Assembly: GCA_020025955.1 (NCBI GenBank) | Contig: JAHHRF010000003.1 | Location: forward strand, 13,559-77,558 | DNA length: 64,000 nt | Reading direction: 5' to 3' | Source: Sutterella sp. | Lineage (GTDB): Bacteria > Pseudomonadota > Gammaproteobacteria > Burkholderiales > Burkholderiaceae_F | In this document: one piece after another, positions 1-8,983 of the stretch | Position numbering within the stretch: the stretch's first letter is position 1 | Layout: each line of letters starts with the position of its first letter | Program-made: the position numbers and the translations under genes | The notes under the pieces: model-generated | What the model saw: the letters and a program-made list of their open reading frames with translations, nothing else | Database searches by the model: none | Told to the model about the DNA's origin: nothing

Positions 1-321
1 CGCATTCTTCAATTCACGAAACTGCGTGGCGATTTCCGATACAGCTTCAAGACGATCATTTTCGATGATCACGCGCAAGAGCTTCGAAACCTCAGGCGAA
101 GAGAGTTCACCGCACGTTTCCGCGATCAGATCAAAGAGTTGATCATCCGTCAGCTTAGGATCGCCGACCAGTGTGGCGACTTGAGGATCGCAAGCGACAG
201 ATGCCACAGCATCAAGGCACTCGAGAGCCTTCGCCACGTCTTCAGCGCCGGCCTTACGGTCAGTCAATGCCTCAAAGAGGCCGTGAGCGTAGGGGCGCGC
301 AATCGTCGAAAGTTCAGCCAT
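1..321 (-). CDS. atpH: ATP synthase F1 subunit delta (partial, 3' end beyond window)
   Basis: Subunit delta links the F1 catalytic head to the membrane b-subunit stator of the H+-ATP synthase. The frame opens at the ATG ending at 321 and reads MAELSTIARPYAHGLFEAL, the usual start of the OSCP/delta family. It continues for 107 residues to the window edge without a stop, so the C-terminal part is missing. It lies 2 bases after the atpF stop, in the order atpI-B-E-F-H expected of a proteobacterial atp operon, and is presumably translated from the same mRNA. Confidence 0.93.
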   Translation of the reverse strand, partial: MAELSTIARPYAHGLFEALTDRKAGAEDVAKALECLDAVASVACDPQVATLVGDPKLTDDQLFDLIAETCGELSSPEVSKLLRVIIENDRLEAVSEIATQFRELKNA

Positions 322-323
322 AG

Positions 324-794
324 TTAGAGCTTCGCCTTCAGTTGTTCAAGCATTTGAGCGTGAACAGACTTATCAACTTCGCGAGCCAGAATCTGTTCAG
401 CACCAGCAACGGCTAATTCGGCCACATCCTTACGGAGGGCTTCACGAGCACGCTGGACTTCCTGAGCAGCTTCCTGACGAGCGGTTTCAAGAATGCGATC
501 AGCTTCGACTTGGGCTTGAGCTTTAGCTTCTTCCACGATGGTCTGAGCACGCTTTTCGCCGTCAGCCACAATCGTAGAAGCACGCGAACGAGCATCGGCT
601 TCGATAGCCTTGCCCTGTTCGTTAGCCACTGCTAAAGCCTTCTCACCGCGGGTTGCAGCGATAAGACCGTCAGAGATCTTCTTTTGGCGCTCTTCGATCG
701 CACGGATCAAAGGCGGCCAGATGTACTTCATCGTAATAAGAGCACCGATGAAGAACACGAGCATCTGAATAAACAGAGAGGCATTAATGTTCAT
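324..794 (-). CDS. atpF: ATP synthase F0 subunit b
   Basis: Subunit b forms the peripheral stalk of the F0F1 ATP synthase. The 156 residues match the family length. There is one N-terminal membrane helix (about residues 5-25, starting MNINASLFIQML), then a long charged, alanine-rich coiled coil (AIEERQKKISDGLIAA onward) that would reach up to F1. The gene sits between atpE, from which it is separated by an unusually long 108-base gap containing a hairpin, and atpH, which follows after 2 bases. Confidence 0.96.
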   Translation of the reverse strand: MNINASLFIQMLVFFIGALITMKYIWPPLIRAIEERQKKISDGLIAATRGEKALAVANEQGKAIEADARSRASTIVADGEKRAQTIVEEAKAQAQVEADRILETARQEAAQEVQRAREALRKDVAELAVAGAEQILAREVDKSVHAQMLEQLKAKL

Positions 795-810
795 TGTTGA
801 ACCCCGTTAG

Positions 811-856
811 GCCGACGGCGGTCATACCAGACATCTGTCCGTACAACGCCATCGGC
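811..856 (-). promoter_or_regulatory. Hairpin between atpE and atpF
   Basis: Two 10-base arms, gccgacggcg at 811-820 and cgccatcggc at 847-856, are complementary at 9 of 10 positions around a 26-base loop. In the minus-strand transcript this places a stem about 45 bases after the atpE stop and before atpF. There is no U run, so it does not look like a terminator. A role in mRNA processing or stability that favours the c subunit is inference. Confidence 0.45.
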
Positions 857-902
857 ATCGTCATTGAAAGAAAAGACGTTCTAATTTCTTCAACTAGCCG
901 AA

Positions 903-1142
903 TTAGGCGAACGGGTTGGCAAAAGCGAACATCATGGCGATACCGACACCGATAAGGAAGGCAGCGTCGATAAGACCAGCAAGAAGGAACATCTTCGTCT
1001 GGAGCGGTTCCATCAATTCGGGCTGGCGAGCAGCGGATTCAAGGTACTTGGAACCCATGATGCCGATACCGATACAGGCACCGAGAGCGCCGAAAGCGAT
1101 AATGAAGCCACAAGCAAGAGCGACGTAAGCGACGTTGGTCAT
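903..1142 (-). CDS. atpE: ATP synthase F0 subunit c
   Basis: Subunit c forms the proton-driven rotor ring. The 79 residues make two membrane helices joined by a polar loop with the conserved Arg-Gln-Pro (RQPE near residues 39-42). The ion-carrying carboxylate is Asp59 in AGLIDAAFLIG. Sodium-type rings usually have Glu with a Gln and Ser partner, so this looks proton-coupled. The start at 1142 is preceded by an AGGAG-like site (ctcct on the plus strand just upstream). It is placed between atpB and atpF. Confidence 0.96.
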   Translation of the reverse strand: MTNVAYVALACGFIIAFGALGACIGIGIMGSKYLESAARQPELMEPLQTKMFLLAGLIDAAFLIGVGIAMMFAFANPFA

Positions 1143-1196
1143 TTTTAAAAAACTCCTAATGGATATAAAGGGAGTAGAGGAAGAAAAATTGGCTGG

Positions 1197-2030
1197 TTAG
1201 TGACTGCTATGAGCTTGACCGATGTAGACAAGCGTCAACATCATGAAAATAAAGCCCTGAAGCAGAATAATCAGCACGTGGAAAAGCCACCAAGCCAAGC
1301 CAGCTAAGACCTGACCGATGCCTGCGCCTACAGCTCCAACAGGACCGAGTTCGAGCATGAACCCACCGAGAAGCGCAAGCAAGAAAAAGATAAGTTCACC
1401 GGCGTACATGTTCCCGAAAAGTCGCATGCCGAGGGAGACGAACTTAGCAATGTACTCAATGACATTCAACAAGAAGTTGAAGACCCACACAGCCGGATGG
1501 TTGCCGAAGGGGGCCGTGAACAATTCGTGCACGAAACCACCAAGGCCCTTGATCTTGAGGCTGTAGTAGAAGAGCAGGATGAGAACACCAAGCGACATAC
1601 CGAGGGCGCCGTTAAGGTCAGCCGTCGGAAGCGGACGCAGATATTCCACACCACCCATATGAGCAATCACAGGGAAGAGGTCCACCGGAACCAAGTCGAT
1701 GGCATTCATCAACACAATCCAGCAGAACACCGTCAACGCGAGCGGCGCAACAAACGTGATGTCGCCATGAACGATGGTTTTGGCCTGGTTATGGACCATT
1801 TCCACCAACATTTCGACAGCACATTGGAACTTGCCCGGAACCCCGGACGTTGCCTTTTTGGCCGCACTACGCAAGAGGAACAACGCCAACACCATCATCA
1901 AAATAGAGAAGAAGAGGGTGTCGTAGTTGAGCACGGAGAAATCAACGATCGTGTCCATCTTCGTAGATTGAAGATGGGCCATATGATGTTTGATGTAATC
2001 AGGGGCGGAAAGTAACCCGTCGTGAGACAT
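1197..2030 (-). CDS. atpB: ATP synthase F0 subunit a
   Basis: Subunit a holds the two proton half-channels facing the c ring. The protein has 277 residues with five to six hydrophobic helices. The essential arginine is Arg203 in SLGMRLFGNMYAGE, and the family's C-terminal helix (ILLQGFIFMMLTLVYIG) is present. It follows atpI after 11 bases and precedes atpE, so it should be cotranscribed with both. Confidence 0.96.
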   Translation of the reverse strand: MSHDGLLSAPDYIKHHMAHLQSTKMDTIVDFSVLNYDTLFFSILMMVLALFLLRSAAKKATSGVPGKFQCAVEMLVEMVHNQAKTIVHGDITFVAPLALTVFCWIVLMNAIDLVPVDLFPVIAHMGGVEYLRPLPTADLNGALGMSLGVLILLFYYSLKIKGLGGFVHELFTAPFGNHPAVWVFNFLLNVIEYIAKFVSLGMRLFGNMYAGELIFFLLALLGGFMLELGPVGAVGAGIGQVLAGLAWWLFHVLIILLQGFIFMMLTLVYIGQAHSSH

Positions 2031-2041
2031 GGAGTTGATCC

Positions 2042-2404
2042 TTAGTTTCTCTTGAACAGAACGAGTAAATAACTATTAGCCAGCGTTATCAAAGTCAAGA
2101 TAAACACTGACCACCGAAGGTTTTCGTAGTAGTTAACGATCAACACCAAACCGATGACAATCATCAACACCTTTACAAACTCACCGATCAAGATGGCTGA
2201 GGAGCCAAGTCGATCCCGCACTATGCTTGTTTTCGGCATTAAAAAAATCGCTAAAAGCGATGTTGGAAGGGCATACGCCAAACCAGTGAATAAAGCCGTC
2301 CATGCCCCGTCTGACCCTACGAAAAAAGCCGAGCCGGCGCACAAAATTAAAACAAGAACATACTGCGTTATGAGAACGCGAATGATACCAGAAATGCCAA
2401 ACAT
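2042..2404 (-). CDS. atpI: ATP synthase subunit I
   Basis: This small membrane protein has 120 residues and four predicted helices. It is the first gene of the atp operon, where AtpI homologues assist assembly of the c ring. Sequence conservation in this family is low, so the call rests on the membrane topology and its position directly before atpB. No other promoter-sized gap occurs before atpE, so the operon promoter should lie just upstream, at about 2405-2500. Confidence 0.8.
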   Translation of the reverse strand: MFGISGIIRVLITQYVLVLILCAGSAFFVGSDGAWTALFTGLAYALPTSLLAIFLMPKTSIVRDRLGSSAILIGEFVKVLMIVIGLVLIVNYYENLRWSVFILTLITLANSYLLVLFKRN

Positions 2405-2439
2405 ACTTCTAGGGATAGCTTGACCTTTCGGTTACAAGC

Positions 2440-2469
2440 ATTTTAATTTGTTGAAAGTTTTTGACACAA
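2440..2469 (-). promoter_or_regulatory. Possible promoter of the atp operon
   Basis: Read on the minus strand, a -35-like TTGTGT (2464-2469) is followed after 18 bases by a -10-like TAAAAT (2440-2445). The -10 ends 35 bases before the atpI start. Both boxes depart from consensus, so this is a tentative placement. Confidence 0.3.
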
Positions 2470-2521
2470 TTAACCAAGATAACCAAAAAAACTACCTCAT
2501 TAGGGTTATTGCGTAATAAAC

Positions 2522-2569
2522 TTTGCCTATTGTCGTTAAGATTTTACGAACAGTTTGCCTACTGTCGTT
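2522..2569. repeat. Two direct copies of a 16-base repeat, 32 bases apart
   Basis: TTTGCCTATTGTCGTT at 2522-2537 and TTTGCCTACTGTCGTT at 2554-2569 differ at one base and start exactly 32 bases apart, about three helical turns. They lie in the 179-base gap between parB and atpI. A tandem protein-binding site is possible. No protein is identified. Confidence 0.6.
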
Positions 2570-2583
2570 TAGTCATTTTTGAC

Positions 2584-3450
2584 TCATTTTTGGATGTGAC
2601 CCACGATCCCTTCGAGCTGGTCTAAGCTTGAAAATTCAATGACTAAGCGTCCCTTGCCTTTTTTGTTGGCGGAGAGTTTCACCACTGCCCCCAGGGTATC
2701 CGACAGCGTTTCCTCTAAACGGATAGCGTCGCGTGAGCGCTCTTCTCGACGTACCCCTTGCGTACCCCCTTTGACTAATCGCTTCACTAACTCTTCCGTT
2801 TGTCGAACCGATAAGCCTTTTAAGGCGACTTCTTTGGCGGCAGCAACCTGCTCAGCGCCTTTTAAGCCCAGCAACGCACGGGCGTGCCCCATCGTGAGGA
2901 GGTTCTCCACCACCATGGTTTTCACCTCAGGCGTCAAATCCAATAAACGTAACGCATTGGTGGTGGCCGTACGGGAGCGACCAATGGCGGTGGCAGCGGC
3001 CTCATGGGTGTAACCAAATTCTTCGATTAAGCGGGCAATCCCCATGGCTTCATCGATGGGGTTTAAGTCTTCACGCTGCAAGTTTTCGATCAAGGCGACC
3101 GCTAAAGTTTTCTTGTCATCGAAATCGCGAATTAAGACCGTAGCCGTTTCATGACCCAACTTCATCAACGCGCGGAAACGACGTTCCCCGGCGATGATTT
3201 CGTAGCCCCCTTCCCAGGAATCCTCACGCACGACAATGGGGCTAATGAGGCCTTGTTCACGAATGGACTCAGCGAGCTCCGAGAGCGCCGCCTCGTCCAT
3301 CTGGTGGCGCGGCTGATAGCGCCCAGGGTGGAGTTCAGACAAGCGGACTTCTTTTAAGGCCGACGCCGGCACGTCATCAAAGGTGAGCGTTTCATCGCTT
3401 AACAACGCATCGAGCCCACGCCCCAAGCCTTTTAATTTGGTCTTTTTCAT
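2584..3450 (-). CDS. parB: Chromosome partitioning protein ParB
   Basis: ParB binds parS sites near the origin, spreads along DNA using CTP and drives origin segregation together with ParA. The 288 residues show the N-terminal KGLGRGLDALL box, the nuclease-like domain with the CTP-binding GERRFRA motif (residues 88-94), and a KorB-type helix-turn-helix near 146-172 (AATAIGRSRTATTNALRLL). A C-terminal dimerisation segment follows. It lies 15 bases after parA, in the usual parAB order. I did not find a clear parS palindrome in the window. Confidence 0.95.
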   Translation of the reverse strand: MKKTKLKGLGRGLDALLSDETLTFDDVPASALKEVRLSELHPGRYQPRHQMDEAALSELAESIREQGLISPIVVREDSWEGGYEIIAGERRFRALMKLGHETATVLIRDFDDKKTLAVALIENLQREDLNPIDEAMGIARLIEEFGYTHEAAATAIGRSRTATTNALRLLDLTPEVKTMVVENLLTMGHARALLGLKGAEQVAAAKEVALKGLSVRQTEELVKRLVKGGTQGVRREERSRDAIRLEETLSDTLGAVVKLSANKKGKGRLVIEFSSLDQLEGIVGHIQK

Positions 3451-3465
3451 GGTGGAGAGTTCCCT

Positions 3466-4239
3466 TTAACGGCCTTTACCCATGCGGGCTAAGAATTCTG
3501 CGCCTGCGGCACTGTAGGCTTGTGCGCCCTTACTGCTGCGGTCATAGACGACACCAGGCATCCCATAGCTGGGGGCCTCGGCCAAGCGCACGTTACGGGG
3601 AATCACGGTTTCAAAGACGTTGTCCCCAAAATGGGTCTTCAATTGGTCGCTTACCTGCTGCTGGAGCGTTAAGCGCGGATCGAACATGACGCGCAAAATG
3701 AGCATGAGGCTCAAGGACGGGTTCTTTTCACTGCGAACGCGCTTCACGGTACGCACTAAATCGCTTAACCCTTCCAAGGCATAGTATTCGCACTGCATGG
3801 GGATGATGACCCCGGTGGCTGCACAGAGCGCATTCAAGGTGAGCATCGTCAGACTGGGGGGACAGTCAATGAAGACGAAGTCATAGTCTTTGCTCACGCG
3901 CTTTAAGGCTAACTTTAAGCGAAGATCGCGGTGCTCTAAGTCAACGAGCTCCACTTCCGCGCCCGCGAGATTGCGATTCGCGGGGAGCACGTCCAAGCCC
4001 TTGGTTTCCGTCTTTTGGATGACGTCTTCAATGGTCTTCGTGCCCACGAGTACGTCGTAAACACTCGCTTCTAACGTGTGCTTATCCACCCCAGCCCCCA
4101 TGGTGCCATTGCCTTGGGGGTCTAAATCCACTAAGAGGACGCGTTGGCCCAACAGTGCCAAGCTCGCGGCCAAGTTAACAGCGGTCGTCGTTTTACCCAC
4201 GCCGCCTTTTTGATTGGCAACGCAAAACACATGAGTCAT
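3466..4239 (-). CDS. parA: Chromosome partitioning ATPase ParA
   Basis: ParA is a deviant-Walker ATPase that forms a nucleoid gradient pulling ParB-parS complexes. The 257-residue protein has the Walker A box KGGVGKTT (residues 10-17, with the signature Lys), the Walker A' segment LLVDLDPQGN, and the Walker B FVFIDCPPSL. The protein is of the short chromosomal (Soj) type, with no N-terminal helix-turn-helix. It precedes parB and follows the MarC-like gene after 27 bases. Confidence 0.96.
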   Translation of the reverse strand: MTHVFCVANQKGGVGKTTTAVNLAASLALLGQRVLLVDLDPQGNGTMGAGVDKHTLEASVYDVLVGTKTIEDVIQKTETKGLDVLPANRNLAGAEVELVDLEHRDLRLKLALKRVSKDYDFVFIDCPPSLTMLTLNALCAATGVIIPMQCEYYALEGLSDLVRTVKRVRSEKNPSLSLMLILRVMFDPRLTLQQQVSDQLKTHFGDNVFETVIPRNVRLAEAPSYGMPGVVYDRSSKGAQAYSAAGAEFLARMGKGR

Positions 4240-4266
4240 TAAACCGTTTCCTTGTGGGTCTAAAAA

Positions 4267-4917
4267 TTAAATCTGATGCTGAAGGTTAATCCAGAGTTCC
4301 GAGAAGCCCTGCCAGGCAATCGACACCCCTAAGCAAATGAGCACAAAGGCCAATAAGCGCGCTAAGGCGTCAGCCCCAGCCGCACCCACCGCGCGATTCA
4401 CGCGATCGGCGTAGCGATAGCACCCCCAGATGGTGACAACCGTCGCCAAGGTCGCAGCGACCACCCCAGCAATGTGCGGAGTGTCCAAGGGCAAACTCGT
4501 CCCTAAGGCCACCGCCACCGCGATGCCGCCCGGCCCCGTGGTCAGGGGCAAGGTGAAGGGGTAAAAGGCCATGGATTTGAGTTTCGTGCGAGAAAGCGTC
4601 GGCCCCTCTTTATTCATCTCTTCGGTGCTCGGCGCATTCAAGGCCGTCCACCCGGCCATAAAGAGCACGGCGCCCCCGGCCATGCGTAAAGCCCCCACGC
4701 TAATCCCAAAGAAATTGAGAATCAGGTGACCTACGCTCAAGCAAACCAACAAAATCACCAACGAATAGATCGCAATACGTTTCGCAACGAACTGACGATC
4801 CTCGTCCGTGAGGTTAGAGGTCATCGTACAAAAGAACATCGCCCCACTAAAGGGGTTAATCACTGGCAGTAGTGTGGATAACGCCAACACGAATGCACTA
4901 AGAAAGATACTAAACAT
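4267..4917 (-). CDS. MarC family integral membrane protein
   Basis: The 216-residue protein has six predicted membrane helices and motifs of the MarC/UPF0056 family, such as LLPVINPFSGAMFF at the N-terminus and PLTTGPGGIAVAVALG near residue 124. The function of this family is not established, and the old link to multiple antibiotic resistance was not upheld. It sits between rsmG and parA, in the same direction, and is probably part of the mnmG-rsmG-parAB transcription unit. Confidence 0.85.
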   Translation of the reverse strand: MFSIFLSAFVLALSTLLPVINPFSGAMFFCTMTSNLTDEDRQFVAKRIAIYSLVILLVCLSVGHLILNFFGISVGALRMAGGAVLFMAGWTALNAPSTEEMNKEGPTLSRTKLKSMAFYPFTLPLTTGPGGIAVAVALGTSLPLDTPHIAGVVAATLATVVTIWGCYRYADRVNRAVGAAGADALARLLAFVLICLGVSIAWQGFSELWINLQHQI

Positions 4918-4958
4918 GTTTTTGAGCCATCCTCAAAGCCAACCCAAGTGATGACCGA

Positions 4959-5597
4959 TTAACGCTTGGTCATCACCACCAAATGACGCTCTTCCGTTAA
5001 AAAGGGCACCGTCATCGTCAACACACGTTCAACGTGAACGCGTTCGGGATCTAACGCCTGAATTTCCTCTTCAGGGTAGACCCCCTTCATGGCAAGCCAT
5101 TGCCCGTCTTCCGCGACCGTATTGCGAGACCAATCGGTAAAGTTTTTGAGACTCGCAAACGCACGCGACGTCACTACATCATAACGATCTTGAAGGGTTT
5201 CGACACGCTTATGATGAGCTCGGAAATTGGGCAGACCCAATTCGATCGCGCACTGCGTCAAGAAAACCGTTTTTTTCTGAACGGCGTCCACGGCGTGCAC
5301 GGTCACCTCAGGGCACAAAATCGCCAAAATAATCGAGGGAAGCCCCCCGCCACTGCCCACATCTAAGACGCGCTTGGCGTTCGGGGCCAATTGGCGAAAG
5401 AGCGGAATCAAGGCGGCGGAATCCAATAAGTGGTGCGTCACCACATCATTAATATCGCGCACGGCCGTCAAATTAAAGGTTTTATTCCAGCGAATGAGTA
5501 ACGACGCATAGGTCATCATCTTTTGGATGTCCGCTTCGCTCACATCCAACGCTAAGGCCTTTAACCCTTCACGAAGGGTGGTTTCTGCTGAAGTCAT
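4959..5597 (-). CDS. rsmG: 16S rRNA (guanine527-N7)-methyltransferase RsmG
   Basis: RsmG (GidB) methylates G527 of 16S rRNA using S-adenosylmethionine. The SAM-binding motif RVLDVGSGGGLP lies at about residues 76-87, and the family sequence RWNKTFNLTAVRD near 36-48. I chose the ATG at 5597 (MTSAETTL), giving 212 residues, because its ATGA overlaps the mnmG stop and the family length fits. A longer frame reaches back to 5636 but runs inside mnmG. Confidence 0.94.
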   Translation of the reverse strand: MTSAETTLREGLKALALDVSEADIQKMMTYASLLIRWNKTFNLTAVRDINDVVTHHLLDSAALIPLFRQLAPNAKRVLDVGSGGGLPSIILAILCPEVTVHAVDAVQKKTVFLTQCAIELGLPNFRAHHKRVETLQDRYDVVTSRAFASLKNFTDWSRNTVAEDGQWLAMKGVYPEEEIQALDPERVHVERVLTMTVPFLTEERHLVVMTKR

Positions 5598-7528
5598 TTC
5601 GCTGCCTCCGTCGTGGCCTTCTCGCCCTTTTTCCAATAGTACTTACGCTTTAAATAAACCAAGAGTAAGCTCACCGCAGCCGGAGTCACCCCCGAAATAC
5701 GAGAGGCTTGCCCCACGGTTAAGGGGGACACCGCCTTTAACTTCTGGCGCACTTCAATCGAGAGCCCAGGCACGTCATCGTAGTTAAAGCCCTCTGGGAT
5801 ATTGAGCGTATCGTTGGCTTTCGCTTTTTCAATTTCTAAGCCTTGGCGGGAAATGTAGCCGTCATACTTAACGTCAATCTCTAACTGCTCAATGACATCA
5901 CGCTCTAAGTGCGAGAGCGAGAGCACCTTATCCCCATCGGCTTTTTCCAATTGGGTGAGGGCGTCCAGGGTCACCGTCGGGCGCGACAAGAGGTTTTTGA
6001 GCGAGTATTCACGCGCCAAAGGGGCCCCCAACACGGCTTCACACGAGGCGGTATTGAGCATCCCCGGGTTCACCCACGTGCTCTTTAACACTTCGTGCTC
6101 GCGAGCAATGGCGTCACGCTTACGGCAGTAGTAGTCCCAGCGCTCGTCATCAATGAGCCCCAATTCGCGACCCACTTCCGTCAAACGGCGATCGGCATTG
6201 TCTTCACGTAACGACAAACGGTATTCCGCACGACTCGTAAACATACGATAGGGTTCCGTGACCCCACGCGTCGTTAAGTCGTCCACCATCACGCCCATAT
6301 AGGCCTGATCGCGACGCGGCACCCAACCGTCTTCGTCACGCGCTTTGCGCGCAGCGTTCACGCCCGCTAAAAGCCCCTGCGCGGCGGCTTCTTCGTAACC
6401 CGTGGTCCCGTTGATTTGACCTGCAAAGAAGAGCCCCGAGATGCCCTTCGTTTCCAACGTGGGCTTTAACCCGCGCGGATCGTAGTAATCGTATTCAATG
6501 GCGTAGCCAGGACGCAGTAAGTGAGCGTGCTCCAGGCCCGGCATCTTATGGATCATGGCGATCTGCACGTCAAAGGGAAGACTCGTCGAAATCCCGTTGG
6601 GGTAGTACTCATTGACCGCTAAACCTTCAGGCTCTAAGAAGACCTGATGGCTATCCTTGTCAGCAAAGCGCTTCACCTTGTCTTCAATGGAGGGGCAATA
6701 GCGCGGCCCCACCCCATTGATCACGCCCGTATACATCGGGGAGCGATCCAGGTTGGCCATGATGATGTCGTGCACGGCTTGATTGGTGCGCGTGATCCAG
6801 CAGGGCAACTGCTTGGGATGCTCCGCCGTAGGCTTCAAAAGGGAGAAGCTGGGCACGGGATCTAAGTCCCCCCACTGCTCTTCACACTTCGAGAAATCAA
6901 TACTGCGCCCGTCGATTCGCGCTGGCGTCCCCGTCTTTAAGCGCCCCTGAGGAACGTTCAATTCTTTTAAGCGTTCCGCCAAGGCAATGCTGGAAGGATC
7001 GCCCACGCGCCCCGCGGAATAGTGCTCCAACCCAATGTGGACCATCCCGTTTAAGAAGGTCCCGGCAGAGAGCACCACGGTGCGGGTCTTAAAGACCACG
7101 CCCGTCTGGGTGACGACCCCCGTGACTTGACCGTTTTCGACTTCTAAGTCGTCGACCGCTTGCTGAAAGAGCCAGAGGTTAGGCTGGTTTTCTACGCGAA
7201 GGCGCATGGCGCGACGATAGAGCTGGCGGTCAATCTGCGCACGGGTGGCGCGCACAGCGGGGCCCTTAGAGCTATTCAAAATACGAAACTGAATCCCGCT
7301 CTCGTCGGTGATCTGGCCCATCAAGCCCCCTAAGGCATCGAGCTCTTTGACTAAGTGCCCTTTACCAATCCCACCGATCGAGGGGTTGCAGGAGAGCTGC
7401 CCCACGGTATCGAGGTTATGGGTGATCAACAAGGTTTTACGCCCCATACGAGCGCTGGCCATCGCGGCCTCAATGCCAGCGTGACCGCTACCGACCACGA
7501 CGACTTCAAAGGATTCAGGATAAATCAT
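5594..7528 (-). CDS. mnmG: tRNA uridine-5-carboxymethylaminomethyl modification enzyme MnmG
   Basis: MnmG (GidA) works with MnmE to install the (carboxymethyl)aminomethyl group on wobble U34 of certain tRNAs, using FAD. The N-terminus carries the FAD-binding VVVVGSGHAGIEAAMAS, followed by QLSCNPSIGGIGKG and the family block GYEEAAAQGLLAGVNAA. The C-terminal domain that contacts MnmE is complete. The ATG at 7528 (MIYPESFEV) matches the family start and gives 644 residues. A TTG at 7537 would add three. It is followed by rsmG with a 4-base overlap. Confidence 0.96.
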   Translation of the reverse strand: MIYPESFEVVVVGSGHAGIEAAMASARMGRKTLLITHNLDTVGQLSCNPSIGGIGKGHLVKELDALGGLMGQITDESGIQFRILNSSKGPAVRATRAQIDRQLYRRAMRLRVENQPNLWLFQQAVDDLEVENGQVTGVVTQTGVVFKTRTVVLSAGTFLNGMVHIGLEHYSAGRVGDPSSIALAERLKELNVPQGRLKTGTPARIDGRSIDFSKCEEQWGDLDPVPSFSLLKPTAEHPKQLPCWITRTNQAVHDIIMANLDRSPMYTGVINGVGPRYCPSIEDKVKRFADKDSHQVFLEPEGLAVNEYYPNGISTSLPFDVQIAMIHKMPGLEHAHLLRPGYAIEYDYYDPRGLKPTLETKGISGLFFAGQINGTTGYEEAAAQGLLAGVNAARKARDEDGWVPRRDQAYMGVMVDDLTTRGVTEPYRMFTSRAEYRLSLREDNADRRLTEVGRELGLIDDERWDYYCRKRDAIAREHEVLKSTWVNPGMLNTASCEAVLGAPLAREYSLKNLLSRPTVTLDALTQLEKADGDKVLSLSHLERDVIEQLEIDVKYDGYISRQGLEIEKAKANDTLNIPEGFNYDDVPGLSIEVRQKLKAVSPLTVGQASRISGVTPAAVSLLLVYLKRKYYWKKGEKATTEAAK

Positions 7529-7593
7529 GACTGCCAATACAACGTTAGGCCCAAGTGCCTTCTCTAATCGAAAGCCTTGGGCTTACAAAAAAA

Positions 7594-8958
7594 TTATTTA
7601 CCGATACAGAATCGGCTGAAAATCATCCCCAGAAGATCATCGGCGACGAATTCCCCCAAGATTTCATTGAGGGCATCGGCCGCTAAACGCAGCTCTTCTG
7701 CAAATAAATCAATCATCTGAACGTCTCGACCAAAGGCTTGCGCGCGTTCAATGTGTTCGAGCGCGCGAGCCAAGGCTTGGAGGTGACGCTCTCGAGCCAT
7801 AAAGAGCCCGTCGGCCGTGGTTTGCATCCCGACCTTTTCCAATAACACCGCACGCAAGGCATCCAACCCGAGGCCGGAGGCCGCCGACACAGCAATGTAG
7901 CCTTCGGGCGCCGTTTGGGCGACGTCCATTTTGTTGGCCACATCCACACGAGGCACCCCCGCGCGGGCATGCTTCATCACCACCGCGAGCGTATCTTGGT
8001 TATCTTGCACCTTACCCGTGGCGTCCACCAAGTGCACGATCACGTCAGCCTTGGCGACTTCCGCCAAGGCGCGTTCAATGCCCTTTTGTTCAACGACGTC
8101 TTGGGTTTCGCGAATCCCGGCGGTATCCACCACACGCAAGGGCACGCCGTTAATCGTAATCCAATGCTCAATCTTGTCGCGGGTGGTCCCCGCGATGTCG
8201 GTCACGATGGCCACTTCTTCGCCCGCTAAGGCGTTTAAGAGGCTCGATTTCCCCACGTTCGGGCTCCCGACAATAGCAGCCGTCACCCCTTCACGAAGGA
8301 CGTTGCCACTACGGGCCTGGGAGAAGATTTCAAGAAGCGAGGCTTCCATCACATCCAGGCGATCAAAGATACGACCGCGATCGAGGTTGTCGACCTCTTC
8401 CTCAGGGAAATCTAACGTGGCTTCCACGTAGGCGCGCAATTCTCGAGCGGTGTCTCCCAACTCACGAATGCGTTTGGAGAAGTCCCCAGAGAGGGATCGC
8501 TGTGCCGCCTGAAGGGCCGACTCACTCATGGCGTTAATAACGTCCGCAACGGCTTCCGCTTGCGCCAAGTCCATACGACCGTTTAAGTACGCGCGCTTCG
8601 TGAATTCACCCGGTTCCGCCATACGGAAGTCTAAATGCGCGAGCTTTTCTAAGCAGGCCTTTTGCAGTAACCCCATCAACACGGGGCCGCCGTGCGCCTG
8701 AAGTTCCACAACGCTTTCCCCCGTATAACTGTTGGGCCCCTTGAAAAAGAGCACAATCAAGTCATCGAGCTTCACACCCTTGGCGTCCATAAACGCCTTT
8801 AAGTGGGCGTGGCGAGGCACCGGGGTAAAGTCAGGGGAGAAGAGTCCATCAAAGACCGCACGCTCTAAGGCGCTCGGAAACGAGAGGCGAACAATCCCAA
8901 TACCACCGCTACCGGCGGCCGTTGCCATCGCTAAAATCGGATCTTTATCAGAGACCAT
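7594..8958 (-). CDS. mnmE: tRNA modification GTPase MnmE
   Basis: MnmE (TrmE) is the GTPase and formyl-THF-binding partner of MnmG. The 454 residues contain the N-terminal folate domain, a helical domain, and an inserted G domain. The G domain has the P-loop GSPNVGKSSLLNAL, the DIAGTTRD switch and the DTAGIRE motif. The protein ends in FCIGK, the conserved C-terminal Cys motif. It lies 65 bases before mnmG. The 149-base region upstream contains an inverted repeat. Confidence 0.96.
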   Translation of the reverse strand: MVSDKDPILAMATAAGSGGIGIVRLSFPSALERAVFDGLFSPDFTPVPRHAHLKAFMDAKGVKLDDLIVLFFKGPNSYTGESVVELQAHGGPVLMGLLQKACLEKLAHLDFRMAEPGEFTKRAYLNGRMDLAQAEAVADVINAMSESALQAAQRSLSGDFSKRIRELGDTARELRAYVEATLDFPEEEVDNLDRGRIFDRLDVMEASLLEIFSQARSGNVLREGVTAAIVGSPNVGKSSLLNALAGEEVAIVTDIAGTTRDKIEHWITINGVPLRVVDTAGIRETQDVVEQKGIERALAEVAKADVIVHLVDATGKVQDNQDTLAVVMKHARAGVPRVDVANKMDVAQTAPEGYIAVSAASGLGLDALRAVLLEKVGMQTTADGLFMARERHLQALARALEHIERAQAFGRDVQMIDLFAEELRLAADALNEILGEFVADDLLGMIFSRFCIGK

Positions 8959-8983
8959 CGTTGTGTAAACCTGAGGAAAAAAT

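Noticed and set aside
1497..2015. 172-codon plus-strand frame opposite atpB
   Set aside because: It lies wholly inside atpB and reads a His/Arg-rich sequence typical of antisense frames.
2400..5000. Search for parS (TTTCACGTGAAA-like) near parAB
   Set aside because: No convincing palindrome was seen by eye here or elsewhere in the window; a motif scan would be needed to exclude degenerate sites.
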